From the NCBI RefSeq assembly GCF_030053835.1, contig NZ_CP125655.1:434001-498000 (forward strand): a stretch of DNA of 64,000 bases, given 5' to 3'. Source of the DNA: Cellulomonas sp. ES6. GTDB taxonomy: Bacteria > Actinomycetota > Actinomycetes > Actinomycetales > Cellulomonadaceae. Both the position numbers and the translations under genes were made by a program. The notes under the pieces were generated by a model that saw only the letters and a list, made by a program, of their open reading frames with translations, made no database searches and was not told the DNA's origin. Shown one piece after another: positions 1 through 8,558 of the stretch (positions are counted from its first letter, which is position 1; each line of letters begins with the position of its first letter).

Positions 1-1181
1 ACCTCCCGGGCGCACGACGCGGGGTCCGACCCCAGCCGCTCCAGCAGCGAGCCCCAGCGCGCGACGACGTCCGCGGTCTGCGCGTCGACCTCCGCGGCGC
101 CCCGCCCGAGCGCGGTGCGGACGGCCGCGAGATACTCGCGCTGCACCTCGAGCGCGGTCAGCCGGCGCCCGTCGGCGAGCGGCAGGCGCGCGGTCAGCGT
201 GAGGTCGTGGCTGACGGTGTGCACGGCGCGCACCGGGTCGGCGAGCGCCAGGCGGTCCAGCGCGGTCGCCAGGTCGGCGGCGGCGCCGGACGCGATGCGC
301 TCGACCAGCCACAGCACCAGGGACGTCGTGCCGAGCTTGAGGTACGTCGGCACCTCCAGCAGGTTCGCGTCCCCGATGATGACGTGCAGCCGGCGCCAGC
401 GGTCCGGGTCGGCGTGCGGCTCGTCACGGGTGTTGACGATCGGGCGGCGCAGGGTCGTCTCGAGGCCGACCTCCGCCTCGATGTAGTCCGCCCGCTGGGA
501 GAGCTGGAACCCGGCCTCCTCGCCCCGCTGGCCCAGGCCGACGCGGCCGGCGCCCGTGAAGACCTGGCGGGTCACCAGGAACGGCATCACCCGCGCGGCG
601 AGGTCCGCGAACGGCACCGCGCGGTCGACGAGGAAGTTCTCGTGGGTGCCGTAGGTCGCGCCCTTGCCGTCGACGTTGTTCTTGTAGAGCGCCACGTCGG
701 GCAGCGCGGCGGTCGACGCCAGGGCGCGCACCGAGGCCAGCATGACGAGCTCGCCCGCCCGGTCCCAGCGCACGGCGTCGAGCGGGTTGGTCACCTCCGG
801 CGACGAGTACTCGGGGTGGGCGTGGTCGACGTACAGGCGCGCGCCGTTGGTGAGGATGACGTTCGCCGCACCGGGGTCCTCGTACTCCTCCACCAGCGAG
901 CGGGCGACCTCCTGCGGGCCGTCGCCCGACGGTGCGGGCCGGGCCGGGTCGTCCGTCAGCAGCGACGGGTGCGCCGCCGCGCGCTGCAGGTGGAAACCGC
1001 GTGCGTCCTGCAGCGGGTCCTCGTCGTCGTAGTCCCACCGGGCCCTGGTGCGGCCGGCCCCGCGGGCGGCGGCGTGCACCGCCACCACGTGGCTGGACAG
1101 CAGCATGGGGTTGGCGGTGGGGCGGCCGGGCTGCAGCACGCCGTACTCGGTCTCGATCCCCATCACGCGGCGCACGGTCAC
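1..1181 (-). CDS. dop: Depupylase/Pup deamidase Dop (C-terminus beyond window)
   Basis: Dop deamidates the C-terminal Gln of Pup and also removes Pup from tagged proteins; it is a cytoplasmic enzyme of the carboxylate-amine ligase fold shared with the Pup ligase PafA. The frame opens with [15 protein letters not shown], the hallmark N-terminus of this family, and contains [15 protein letters not shown], which is typical of Dop rather than PafA, then [25 protein letters not shown] and HVIIGDANL. About 393 of the usual 500 or so residues are visible; the rest lies left of the window. The GTG at 1181 is chosen because it keeps the full MTVRR start and sits seven bases after TAGGCT, so the message is probably leaderless. 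In most actinobacteria dop lies close to ARC; here 11.9 kb of unrelated genes separate them. Confidence 0.95.
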   Translation of the reverse strand, partial: MTVRRVMGIETEYGVLQPGRPTANPMLLSSHVVAVHAAARGAGRTRARWDYDDEDPLQDARGFHLQRAAAHPSLLTDDPARPAPSGDGPQEVARSLVEEYEDPGAANVILTNGARLYVDHAHPEYSSPEVTNPLDAVRWDRAGELVMLASVRALASTAALPDVALYKNNVDGKGATYGTHENFLVDRAVPFADLAARVMPFLVTRQVFTGAGRVGLGQRGEEAGFQLSQRADYIEAEVGLETTLRRPIVNTRDEPHADPDRWRRLHVIIGDANLLEVPTYLKLGTTSLVLWLVERIASGAAADLATALDRLALADPVRAVHTVSHDLTLTARLPLADGRRLTALEVQREYLAAVRTALGRGAAEVDAQTADVVARWGSLLERLGSDPASCARE

Positions 1182-1188
1182 GCCTGCC

Positions 1189-1194
1189 AGCCTA
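1189..1194 (-). promoter_or_regulatory. -10 box of dop (TAGGCT)
   Basis: TAGGCT ends seven bases before the GTG start, the spacing expected for a leaderless transcript. It lies directly downstream of the hairpin that closes the preceding operon, so dop appears to be transcribed on its own. Confidence 0.55.
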
Positions 1195-1195
1195 C

Positions 1196-1222
1196 GGGCC
1201 CGGAGCCGTCGGCCCCGGGCCC
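1196..1222 (-). terminator. Hairpin terminator after the DUF4956-VTC operon
   Basis: Perfect 8-bp arms GGGCCCGG (1196-1203) and CCGGGCCC (1215-1222) around an 11-base loop lie just after the stop codon of the carbohydrate-binding lipoprotein gene. No T-run follows, as is common in high-GC actinobacteria. Confidence 0.5.
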
Positions 1223-1240
1223 TCGGGCGGGCCGGTCCCC

Positions 1241-3124
1241 TCAGGCGTCCGCGCCGCCGCCGGGCATCCCGCCGCCGCGGGTGGCGCCGTCGCCGCCGGG
1301 CCCCCCGCCCATCGCCCCGCCGCCCCTGCCGGCGGTGTGCTCGCCGGCGGTGACGGTCAGCAGCTCCGTGGCGCCCGAGGCGTCCCCGCTCTCGCTGTAC
1401 CCCGCGACCACGTCGCCCGAGGACTGCGCCCCGGAGACGACCGTGTACGTCTCGCCGGCGGTGATCGCCGAGGACGAGACCACCAGGGAGCTGAGGGCCT
1501 TGGCCGGGGTGAAGGTCGCGACGACCGTGCCGTCCGCGTCGACGACCGCCAGCGTGGTACCGGCGGGCTGCGCGCTGTCGAAGGTCGCGGAGACCCATCC
1601 CTGACCGTCCGCGTCGGGGGCCTCCGCCATGCCCGACGAGCCGGCCGCCACGAGCGTGCCGCCCGTCACCGCGAGCGTGCCGTTGGAGTCCAGGGCGCCG
1701 TTCCCGTCGTTCGTGGGCCCGTTCACGACCACGACGCCGCCCGACATCGTCAGGGAGCCGTTCGAGTCGAGCCCGTCACCACCCGCGTCGACGGCGAGCG
1801 TGCCGCCGGTGATGGTGAGGGTCGCGGCGCCCGCGGCCTCGCCCTGCGGACCGCCCGCGGCTCCCCCACCGCCCTCGGCGGTGCTGCTGCCGGCCTCCGA
1901 GGCGTTGAGCCCGTCGTCCGAGGCCGTGACGGCCAGGTCGCCGCCCGCGATCGTGATCGCCTCGGCCTCCAGGCCCTCGGACGACGTGACGACCTCGAGC
2001 GTGCCGCCGCTGACGTCGAGCGCCAGGTCGGCGTGCACGCCGTCGTCGCCCGTGGACAGCGTGAGGTCGCCGTCGGTGACCGACACGATGCCGTCGGAGT
2101 GCAGGGCGTCGTCGGAGGAGTCGACGGTCACGGTGCCGCCGCCGACGACGACCGACGCGCCGCCCTTGAGGCCCTTGGTCGACGTCTCGTCGGTCGGCTC
2201 GGTGCCGCTGCCGCCGCCGGCCTCGACCGTGACGGTGCCACCGGTGACGACCACGTCCGTCGCCGCGTCCACGCCGTCGCCCCCGGTGGTGAGCGTGACG
2301 TCGCCGCCCGCCAGGACGACGAAGCCCTTCGCGGCGTCGGAGTCCTGGTCGGACGTCAGCCCGTCGCCGCCGGCTGTCACGTCGAGCGTGCCGCCGTCCA
2401 CGACCAGGTAGTCCTTGCCGCGGATGCCGTCGTCCACGGCGTCGACGGTGATCGTGCCGCCCTCGACCACCAGGCCGTCCTTCGAGGTGATGCCGTCGTT
2501 CGCGTTGCCGGCGACCGTGAGCGAGCCGTCGCCGGTGATCGTGAGGTCGGCGCTGCTGAACAGCGCCGCGTTCGGGGCGTCGTCCGACGTGTCGGCGTAC
2601 GTGGCGGCGTCGGTCAGCGCGTTCTGCGAGCCGTCCGCGAGCACGACCACCACGGAGCCGGCGGACACGACCGCCAGCGCGGAGCCGGTCGTGGACGTGA
2701 CGTCGACGTCGTCCAGCACCACGTGCACGACCTCGTCGCCGGCGTCGACGACCACCTGGCCGTCGGACAGCGTGCCGCTCAGGGTGTAGGTGCCGCCCGC
2801 GGTGATCGTCACCGTCGAGCCGTCGACGGTGACGCCGTCCGAGTCGCCGTCGACGCTCGCGGAGCTGCCGTCCAGCGTGATCGAGGCCGCGGCGCTCCCC
2901 GCGTCGGCCACCTCGTGCACCTCGGCGTCCGCGGCCAGCACCTGCTCGGCGGTCGAGCCGGCTGCGACGTCCGTGACCGTCGTCGCGGTGCCGTCCTCGG
3001 CGGTGGTCGTGGTCGTCGTGGTGCCGGAGCCGGCCAGCGCGTCCACGGAGCAGCCCGCGAGGAGCAGGCTCACGAGGACGGCCGGGGCGGCGAGGGCGAG
3101 GACGCGGTGGTGGGGTCGGCGCAT
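1241..3124 (-). CDS. Carbohydrate-binding domain lipoprotein (DUF4353-like)
   Basis: A 627-residue exported lipoprotein. The N-terminus has a basic stretch, a hydrophobic core and the lipobox LLAGC with the lipidated Cys at about residue 25. Most of the rest is a long run of Gly/Asp/Thr/Val-rich strands such as [17 protein letters not shown] and [10 protein letters not shown], the pattern of the DUF4353 carbohydrate-binding domain, likely a right-handed beta-helix. The C-terminus is a Gly-rich tail. It is the last gene of a three-gene operon after DUF4956 and VTC-domain genes. This trio is a recurring actinobacterial and firmicute arrangement, often with a CotH kinase that is absent here. A role in surface polymer or spore-coat-like structures is inferred from that context only. 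Confidence 0.8.
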   Translation of the reverse strand: MRRPHHRVLALAAPAVLVSLLLAGCSVDALAGSGTTTTTTTAEDGTATTVTDVAAGSTAEQVLAADAEVHEVADAGSAAASITLDGSSASVDGDSDGVTVDGSTVTITAGGTYTLSGTLSDGQVVVDAGDEVVHVVLDDVDVTSTTGSALAVVSAGSVVVVLADGSQNALTDAATYADTSDDAPNAALFSSADLTITGDGSLTVAGNANDGITSKDGLVVEGGTITVDAVDDGIRGKDYLVVDGGTLDVTAGGDGLTSDQDSDAAKGFVVLAGGDVTLTTGGDGVDAATDVVVTGGTVTVEAGGGSGTEPTDETSTKGLKGGASVVVGGGTVTVDSSDDALHSDGIVSVTDGDLTLSTGDDGVHADLALDVSGGTLEVVTSSEGLEAEAITIAGGDLAVTASDDGLNASEAGSSTAEGGGGAAGGPQGEAAGAATLTITGGTLAVDAGGDGLDSNGSLTMSGGVVVVNGPTNDGNGALDSNGTLAVTGGTLVAAGSSGMAEAPDADGQGWVSATFDSAQPAGTTLAVVDADGTVVATFTPAKALSSLVVSSSAITAGETYTVVSGAQSSGDVVAGYSESGDASGATELLTVTAGEHTAGRGGGAMGGGPGGDGATRGGGMPGGGADA

Positions 3125-3199
3125 GGGAACCTCCGGGGTCGGGTGGGGACGGCGGACGCGGGCAGCCGGTCGGGCCGGCGCAGGTCGCCGCGGGTCGGG

Positions 3200-3985
3200 T
3201 CAGGGGGTGAGGGTGCGGCGCAGCGTGCGGCGCCAGGGGCGTCCGGCGAGCGTGGGGTCCAGGACCACCAGCCCGGTCGCGTACTTGGAGATGCGGGAAG
3301 GCCGGTGCCCGAGCGACCAGAGCGCGCGGTCCGCGGCGGAGGCCCCGGCGACGCTCTTGGTCTCGACGACGACATGCTCCGGCACGGCGGCCGAGGCGCC
3401 CGCGGCCCGGTGCAGCTCGAGCCCGTGCCACTCCAGGCCGGTGTCGACCGTGGTCCGGGCACCGTCCGGGAGCAGCAGCGTCCGGCGGCGATAGCGGGTG
3501 GTCAGGGTCGGGTGCAGGTCGAGCCCGTCGGCCCGCAGACCCTGCCGACGCAGCGTGTCCTCGACGAAGCCGAGGGCGTCGCCGACCGCGCCGGCGGCCG
3601 CCGCGTCGTGCTCGCGACGCTCCTTGACGGTCGTGCCGCGCGGGCCGCGGGTCTTCACCTCGAGCCAGCAGCCGCCGGTGTCCCGGTAGGTGCGGGTCCG
3701 TACCTTGTACCGCCGGCGCCGGCGCCCGGCCGCCAGGTGGAACGCGTCGAGCTCCGGGGTGTCGAAGTACACCGACTCGTACCCGAACGCGTCGCGGCCG
3801 TCGATGACGAGTCGCCGGGTGCCGGCGGGGAGCGCGCCGAGCAGGTCGGGCAGCGCCGCGACCGGGAGCACGTACTTGCGGTCGACCCGCGTCTGCAGCG
3901 CGGCGGTGAGCTGGAGCTCGTCGAGCCCCACACCGGGCAGGTGGTCGAGGGTCGTCGGGTCCGCGGTCGTCAGGTCCGTGGTCAC
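3200..3985 (-). CDS. VTC domain protein (polyphosphate polymerase-like)
   Basis: A 261-residue cytoplasmic protein with the VTC tunnel domain. Visible family features are TRVDRKYVLP near residue 32, ESVYFDTPELDAF, the basic strand RRRRRYKVRTRTY, CWLEVKTRG, TTRYRRRTLLLPDG and VVETKS near the end. These Arg/Lys/Glu residues line the nucleotide and phosphate tunnel in yeast Vtc4, which makes polyphosphate from ATP. Whether bacterial members do the same is not settled. Its GTG/ATG start region overlaps the stop of the DUF4956 membrane gene by four bases, so the two are translationally coupled, and the carbohydrate-binding lipoprotein follows 75 bp downstream. Confidence 0.85.
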   Translation of the reverse strand: MTTDLTTADPTTLDHLPGVGLDELQLTAALQTRVDRKYVLPVAALPDLLGALPAGTRRLVIDGRDAFGYESVYFDTPELDAFHLAAGRRRRRYKVRTRTYRDTGGCWLEVKTRGPRGTTVKERREHDAAAAGAVGDALGFVEDTLRRQGLRADGLDLHPTLTTRYRRRTLLLPDGARTTVDTGLEWHGLELHRAAGASAAVPEHVVVETKSVAGASAADRALWSLGHRPSRISKYATGLVVLDPTLAGRPWRRTLRRTLTP

Positions 3986-4713
3986 CGGGCCACCTCCGAC
4001 AGGCTCGAGGCACCGGAGGCACCGGCGGAGTCGGAGGCGGCGGACCAGGCCTGCTGCGGGGCGGGCTGCGGCTGTGCGCCGCCCTCCGCCGCGGAGCCGC
4101 GCCGCACCGCCCAGGACGCCGCGCCGCCCGACGCACCGGCCGCGCGCGCCCGGTTCTCGGAGAACCGCACGTCGACCACCGTGGTGTCGTCGACCAGGTC
4201 GAGCCGCTGCACGGTCACGCCGTGCACCCGTGCACCGAGCAGCCCCTCCAGGTGCGCCACCAGCGCGTCGTGGTCCGGGACCGCCCGGTCCAGCACGACG
4301 ACCTGCTGCCGGTAGCGCCGCAGCAGCCGCGGGTGGTCGCCGACGACGAGCGCCAGCACCACGAGCGCCATGAGCACCAGGGCGGTCCCGCCGAGCGAGC
4401 CGCCCAGCCCGCCGATCAGCCCGAGCGCCAGGGACGCGAAGTAGTAGGCGACCTCGCGCTGGTCGATCTCGGAGGACCGGAGCCGGATGATCGACAGCAC
4501 GCCGAACAGGCCGAGACCCAGGCCGGCTCCGACGGTCGCGCCGGCCAGCGCACCGGCGACCGCCAGCACGCCGACGTTCACGCCGAGGAACGCGACCACC
4601 AGGTCGCGCCGGCGGTGCCGGGGGAAGTAGACGGCGAAGGTCAGCAGGCCGATCGCGACGAGGTCGGCCACGAACAGGACGGCGACGGGCAGGGTCTCGG
4701 GGAGCACAGGCAC
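3982..4713 (-). CDS. DUF4956 integral membrane protein
   Basis: A 243-residue protein with about four membrane segments in the N-terminal half (VAVLFVADLVAIGLLTFAV, then two Gly/Ala/Leu-rich helices with GLFGVLSIIRLRSSEI between them, the most conserved DUF4956 block). A soluble C-terminal domain of about 90 residues follows, with a ferredoxin-like pattern that ends in a low-complexity Ala/Ser tail. It starts with GTG at 4713 and heads the operon DUF4956-VTC-carbohydrate-binding lipoprotein. DUF4956 proteins are nearly always found beside VTC domains, which suggests that they anchor or gate the VTC enzyme at the membrane; the precise function is unknown. Confidence 0.85.
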   Translation of the reverse strand: MPVLPETLPVAVLFVADLVAIGLLTFAVYFPRHRRRDLVVAFLGVNVGVLAVAGALAGATVGAGLGLGLFGVLSIIRLRSSEIDQREVAYYFASLALGLIGGLGGSLGGTALVLMALVVLALVVGDHPRLLRRYRQQVVVLDRAVPDHDALVAHLEGLLGARVHGVTVQRLDLVDDTTVVDVRFSENRARAAGASGGAASWAVRRGSAAEGGAQPQPAPQQAWSAASDSAGASGASSLSEVAR

Positions 4714-4733
4714 CTCACGGGTCGGGGGTGAAC

Positions 4734-4749
4734 ACCCGGTGAACCGGGT
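4734..4749. promoter_or_regulatory. Palindromic operator candidate upstream of DUF4956
   Basis: ACCCGGTGAACCGGGT has perfect 7-bp arms around a 2-bp centre and lies 20 bp upstream of the GTG start of the DUF4956 gene. Size and position fit a dimeric repressor site; the regulator is unknown. Confidence 0.4.
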
Positions 4750-4914
4750 ACGACCATCCAGCAGCGCAGTGCTGTGCCGCTGCTGTGGACGGCGCCAGGA
4801 CGCCGTGTGGATCCTGGCCCCTGGGTTCGGGAACCGGTCGGGGCGACCGCTCAGCCGCTCGCTCGCACGAGCGCCCGGTCAGGCCGCGTGCGCCACCCGG
4901 TCACCACCGCCCGA

Positions 4915-5023
4915 CCACTCAGCGAGCCGCGCGCTCCACCCCATCGCGACGACCAGGCCACTCACCGGAACCGCGCACTCCACCCCATCGCGACGACCGG
5001 ACCACTCAGCGGAAGCGCAGGCC
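4915..5023 (+). repeat. Imperfect 44-bp tandem repeat upstream of the I36-like gene
   Basis: Two full units and a partial third begin with CCACTCA at 4915, 4958 and 5002. The 21-base core CTCCACCCCATCGCGACGA plus two bases is identical at 4934-4954 and 4978-4998. The array stops just before the putative promoter of the secreted-protein gene, so it may act in regulation. Confidence 0.7.
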
Positions 5024-5069
5024 CCTATCGTCGCCCACCGGGGGGTCCGGCAGGAGGACGGAGCAGGAG

Positions 5070-5498
5070 ATGCTGCGCACGAGCACTATCCGCACGACGA
5101 TGATCGCCATCGCCACAGCGGCGGCACTCGGAGTGATGGCAGTCCCGGCGAGCGCCGGTGACGGCCTGTGCGCCAAGGGATACGTCTGCGGGTACGAGCA
5201 CCTCGACTTCGACGGCGCGATGTTCGGCACCCAGAAGGTCACCGCCAACTGGGCGTCCCAGGGCTTCCACAATCGTGCGACGTCCGTCTCGGTCAATGGC
5301 GGCACGTGCAAGTACACGGACTTCTACACGAGCTGGAACATCCTCACGAACTCGCCGGGCGGCGGGACGTTCCGCCTGTTCTCGCGGACGCTCATGAAGA
5401 CGAACTACCGCGACCCGGATCTGCGCAACGGCGCCGGCGACAAGCCGGGAGTCTCGTTCGACGACAACATCGACGCGACGCGTTTCACGGGCTGCTGA
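5070..5498 (+). CDS. Small secreted cysteine protein, peptidase inhibitor I36-like
   Basis: A 142-residue exported protein. The first 29 residues are a clear signal peptide ending in PASA, so the mature chain is about 113 residues. It has four cysteines (GLC, YVC, GTC and the terminal TGC), enough for two disulfides, and the pattern GYVCGYEHLDFDG resembles the beta-gamma-crystallin-like I36 family, whose founder is the Streptomyces metalloprotease inhibitor SMPI. The ATG at 5070 is chosen because the signal peptide begins there and an AGGAG-rich ribosome site lies just upstream. A strong hairpin follows the stop codon, then a lipoprotein, adaptor, ABC ATPase and FtsX-type permease on the same strand. 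The native role could be protease inhibitor, bacteriocin or signal; sequence alone does not decide. Confidence 0.75.
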   Translation: MLRTSTIRTTMIAIATAAALGVMAVPASAGDGLCAKGYVCGYEHLDFDGAMFGTQKVTANWASQGFHNRATSVSVNGGTCKYTDFYTSWNILTNSPGGGTFRLFSRTLMKTNYRDPDLRNGAGDKPGVSFDDNIDATRFTGC

Positions 5499-5506
5499 CG
5501 GGACCC

Positions 5507-5543
5507 GCGGGGCGGCGGCCGCGTGCGCGCGCCGCCGCCCCGC
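5507..5543 (+). terminator. Hairpin between the I36-like gene and the export operon
   Basis: Perfect 13-bp arms GCGGGGCGGCGGC (5507-5519) and its complement (5531-5543) flank an 11-base loop, starting 8 bases after the stop codon of the secreted-protein gene. It probably acts as a full or partial terminator, letting the small protein be made in excess of the transporter. Confidence 0.65.
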
Positions 5544-5584
5544 GAGCCGTCCCCATCGATCACGAACAGGAGAGGGAGCCCGCC

Positions 5585-6493
5585 GTGCCGGACTCGCGCA
5601 GATCACCTGGTCGGTACCTGACGGCGACGAGCCTCGTGCTGGCGCTCGCCGCCTGCGCCGGTGCGCCGGACGCGACGAGCGAGGACGTCGCGGCGCTCGG
5701 GATCGACCTCACCGTGGACCTCGACCCCGCGTCGGGTGCCGTCGTCCTCCCCTTCGACCGCCTGGTCCCGGACTTCTACGAGAACGACATCCTGGCGACA
5801 GGCGCGTCCGCTGCCGTGGCGCTGTGCGCCGCGGGTTCCGGCGTCACCTTCGACCCGCCGCCCCTGAGCGACGACCCGGTCTACGCGTCGGAGCACTACT
5901 TCGGACCGTGGACGGCCGACCAGGCCGCGCGGTTCGCCTTCGTGCCACCGATGTCGCTGCGTGACATGGCGGCGAACGAGATCGCCGGCGCGCCCGAGCC
6001 CGCCGGCGCCACCGAGGTCGCGCCCGGGGCCGGAGCGGACGACGAGCTGACCGACGACGACTGGGCCGTCATCGACGCCTGCAACGCGGACGACGACGTG
6101 GAGGCCCTGCTGGATGCCACGATCGTCACCGGTTCCTGGACGGACGCCGTCGAGGCGGTCCGGGACGGTCTGCCGGACGAGGACGGGGCCCGCGCGCTCA
6201 TCGACGAGCTCGCGCGCTGCTACGCCGCCGAGGGCCTCGAACCGGCGGACGACGCACCGTGGCTGCCGGAGGGGGCGAACGGGAGAGAGATCACGCAGGC
6301 GCAGATCGAGCTCGCCGTCTCCGTGGTGCGCTGCAAGGACTCCGTCGACTTCACCCGCCGCATGGCCGACATCGAGGCGGGCCTCCAGGCGCCGATCATC
6401 CGCCGGTACGCGCACGAGCTCGCGGAGCAGCGGGGATCGGTCGACGAGGCGCTCGACCTCGCGGCCACCCTGCTGTCGGAGGCGTCCCGGTGA
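5585..6493 (+). CDS. Exported lipoprotein of unknown function in the export cassette
   Basis: A 302-residue lipoprotein. The N-terminus MPDSRRSPGRYLTATSLV runs into the lipobox LALAAC (Cys24). The rest is acidic, Ala-rich and mostly helical, with scattered Cys (ALCAAG, DACNADD, RCYAAEG, VRCKDS) and no transmembrane segment or enzyme motif that I recognise. GTG at 5585 is chosen because the signal sequence begins there behind GGAGAGGGAG. Its stop overlaps the start of the next gene by four bases (GTGA), as do the next two junctions, so the four genes 5585-9745 form one translationally coupled unit. The likely site is the outer face of the membrane, as substrate receptor, chaperone or immunity factor of the exporter; this is inference. 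Confidence 0.7.
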   Translation: MPDSRRSPGRYLTATSLVLALAACAGAPDATSEDVAALGIDLTVDLDPASGAVVLPFDRLVPDFYENDILATGASAAVALCAAGSGVTFDPPPLSDDPVYASEHYFGPWTADQAARFAFVPPMSLRDMAANEIAGAPEPAGATEVAPGAGADDELTDDDWAVIDACNADDDVEALLDATIVTGSWTDAVEAVRDGLPDEDGARALIDELARCYAAEGLEPADDAPWLPEGANGREITQAQIELAVSVVRCKDSVDFTRRMADIEAGLQAPIIRRYAHELAEQRGSVDEALDLAATLLSEASR

Positions 6494-7860
6494 GGATGCC
6501 GGGCCGTCCCTCCGCCTCCGACGGAGCGCCGCCACGCCGCGGGTGGCTGCTGTGGTGGCTGGTGTGCTCGCTCACCGTCACGCTGTGCGCCTTCGTCGTC
6601 GGCTCGCTGGTGCGGTCGCCGTGGGAGGCCGCCTCGGCGAACTCCGAGCGCGCCTCGACCACCACGCTGGAGGTCGAGTGGCGGGAGTTCCCGGTCGATC
6701 GTCCGCAGGCGGTGGGGACGCTCGAGGTCGGCGCGATCGTGGACGCACCGTCCGGCCACGGGGACTCCGTCGCCGTCGTGACCGCGGCACCGGTCGAGGC
6801 CGGCCAGGTGGTGCCGGCAGGCGCGCGCGTCGCCGAGGTCTCGGGCAGACCCGTCCTCGTGCTCGAGCTGCCGTTCCGCCTCTACCGCGACCTCGTCCCG
6901 GGCGACAGCGGGGCGGACGTCGCCGCGCTCCAGCAGTCGCTGACGGGCCTCGGCCTGTACTCCGGGGGAGCCGACGGCCAGTTCGGGCCCCGGACGTCCG
7001 CCGCCGTCCGGGACCTGTACCGGCAGGCCGGGGCCGACCCGCCCGGTGCCGCCGACGACCTGGTGCTGGCCGCGCAGGACGCCCGGATCGCGCTCGAGGC
7101 GGCCGTCGCGGCCGAACGACGAGCCAGGCAGATCCGGGACGACGTCGTCCGAGAGGCGGGGACGAGCGGGGCCACGTCCGAGGCCGAGGCCGACCTGTCT
7201 GCCGCTGCCGCCCTCGTCGCCTCGGCGCGGCAGGAGGCCGCCGACACGGCCGCCGCCGCGGACACGCCGCTGCCCGCGGCCGAGATCGTCCGCATCCCCA
7301 CCGGGACGGCGACCGTGGTGCACGCCGCGGCGCCCGACACGCTCGTGGACACCACCACCCCCGCCGTGCGGCTGCGCGCCGGGGCACCGTCCGCGGTGCT
7401 GCGCGTCGGCGTCGAGCACGACGACGCCTTCCCGGTCGGGACGAGCGTGGAGGTGCAGGCCGTCGACGACCCCGGAGCGAGCATGCCCGCCACGGTCGTC
7501 GCGCGGGGCGAGTTCACCTCCGACCAGGACGACGACCGGGTGCCCGGGTTCGACGTCACCCTGGCCTTCCCGGCAGACGCCCCGGTCACGATCGACCCGG
7601 GAGCCGCCGTGGTCGCGGTGCCGGACGGCGTCCCCGAGATCGAGTCCGGCCCGGCGGTGCCGATCGTGGCGGTCCGCAGCGAGGGCGACGGGTCGTTCGT
7701 GCTCCTGGTCGAGCCGCGTCCCGCCGATCCCGACGTGCCCGAGACCCGGGCGGTGCCCGTCGTCGTCAGCCGGACGGCTGACGGGTTCGCGCTGCTCGAG
7801 CTCCCGGAGGACGGCGCGCTGGAGGTCGGCGACCACGTCCTGCTCGGTCGGGCACCGTGA
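6490..7860 (+). CDS. Peptidoglycan-binding membrane-fusion (adaptor) protein
   Basis: A 456-residue membrane-anchored adaptor. A cytoplasmic basic start is followed by one membrane helix at about residues 19-41, then a lipoyl-like segment (VGTLEVGAIVDAP, VEAGQVVPAGARVAEV), a PG_binding_1 domain at about 137-180 (GDSGADVAALQQSLTGLGLY, DGQFGPRTSAAVRDLY), an Ala-rich coiled coil at about 200-265, and beta-barrel and membrane-proximal domains to the end. Gram-positive exporters of the MacAB type use such proteins to link the permease to the cell wall. The GTG at 6490 overlaps the lipoprotein stop; ATG at 6496 is an alternative. The downstream ATPase overlaps by four bases. Confidence 0.8.
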   Translation: MRMPGRPSASDGAPPRRGWLLWWLVCSLTVTLCAFVVGSLVRSPWEAASANSERASTTTLEVEWREFPVDRPQAVGTLEVGAIVDAPSGHGDSVAVVTAAPVEAGQVVPAGARVAEVSGRPVLVLELPFRLYRDLVPGDSGADVAALQQSLTGLGLYSGGADGQFGPRTSAAVRDLYRQAGADPPGAADDLVLAAQDARIALEAAVAAERRARQIRDDVVREAGTSGATSEAEADLSAAAALVASARQEAADTAAAADTPLPAAEIVRIPTGTATVVHAAAPDTLVDTTTPAVRLRAGAPSAVLRVGVEHDDAFPVGTSVEVQAVDDPGASMPATVVARGEFTSDQDDDRVPGFDVTLAFPADAPVTIDPGAAVVAVPDGVPEIESGPAVPIVAVRSEGDGSFVLLVEPRPADPDVPETRAVPVVVSRTADGFALLELPEDGALEVGDHVLLGRAP

Positions 7861-8558
7861 CGGCACCCGCCCTGCACGCGGCCGGCCTGGCCAAGACCTA
7901 CGACGCCTCACCTCCCGTCCCCGTGCTCACGGGCGTCGACCTCGCGGTGCACCACGGCGAGCGGGTCGCGATCACCGGGCGATCCGGTGCCGGCAAGTCG
8001 ACCCTCCTGAACCTGCTGGGACTGCTCGACGAGCCGACCGCCGGGCGTCTCTCGCTGCTCGGTCGCGAGACGACCTCGCTCTCCCGGCGGGAGCGCGACA
8101 CGTTCCGCGCGGTCCACCTCGGCTTCGTCTTCCAGGACCACCACGTGCTCGGCCGCCGCTCGTGCGCCGCGAACGTCGCGCTCAAGCTGGCCGTCCTCGG
8201 CACGGACCGCTCCGGTCGCCGGCAGCAGGTGGCCGCGGCGCTCGAGCGGGTGGGACTCTCCGCTCGCGCGCACGCCGAGGGACGCCTGCTCTCCGGGGGC
8301 GAGAAGCAGCGCCTCGCCCTCGCCCGCGCGTTCGTCTCCCGACCGGCGGTGATCCTGGCGGACGAGCCGACCGGGAACCTCGACCCGGACAACGCCTCGT
8401 CCGTGCTGGACCTGTTCGACAGCCAGGCGCAGGACGGTGTCGCCGTCGTCGTCATCACCCACGACGACCGCGTCGCGCGCTGGGCGGACCGCGCGCTGCG
8501 GCTCCGTGACGGGGAGCTGCTCCCGTCGGACGACACGGACCCAGGTGACCGCCGGTGA
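7857..8558 (+). CDS. ABC transporter ATP-binding protein, MacB/LolD type
   Basis: A 233-residue nucleotide-binding subunit with every ABC element: Walker A GRSGAGKST at about residue 41, Q-loop FVFQDHH, signature LLSGGEKQRLALARA, Walker B AVILADEPTGNLD and switch ITHDDR. The overall length and the PTGNLD motif place it with the MacB/LolD/FtsE group, which drives mechanotransmission across the membrane rather than classical pumping. GTG at 7857 overlaps the adaptor stop and the gene's own stop overlaps the permease start, so it is produced with its partners. The substrate is not shown by sequence; the adjacent secreted protein is the obvious candidate, though its Sec signal means that it need not be the cargo. 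Confidence 0.93.
   Translation: MTAPALHAAGLAKTYDASPPVPVLTGVDLAVHHGERVAITGRSGAGKSTLLNLLGLLDEPTAGRLSLLGRETTSLSRRERDTFRAVHLGFVFQDHHVLGRRSCAANVALKLAVLGTDRSGRRQQVAAALERVGLSARAHAEGRLLSGGEKQRLALARAFVSRPAVILADEPTGNLDPDNASSVLDLFDSQAQDGVAVVVITHDDRVARWADRALRLRDGELLPSDDTDPGDRR

Larger units (their letters stand above)
4714..5069. other. Divergent intergenic region with palindrome and tandem repeats
   Basis: A 356-bp gene-free stretch between the leftward DUF4956 operon and the rightward I36-like gene. It holds a 7-bp-arm palindrome close to the DUF4956 start, an imperfect 44-bp tandem repeat of about two and a half units, and a TATCGT box at 5026-5031 that may be the -10 of the I36-like gene. No further gene is apparent. 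Confidence 0.7.

Noticed and set aside
207..4315. Long plus-strand open frames opposite dop and the DUF4956-VTC operon
   Set aside because: They read as Arg/Gly/Ala/Val-rich noise from third-position GC bias, while the minus strand encodes recognisable families.
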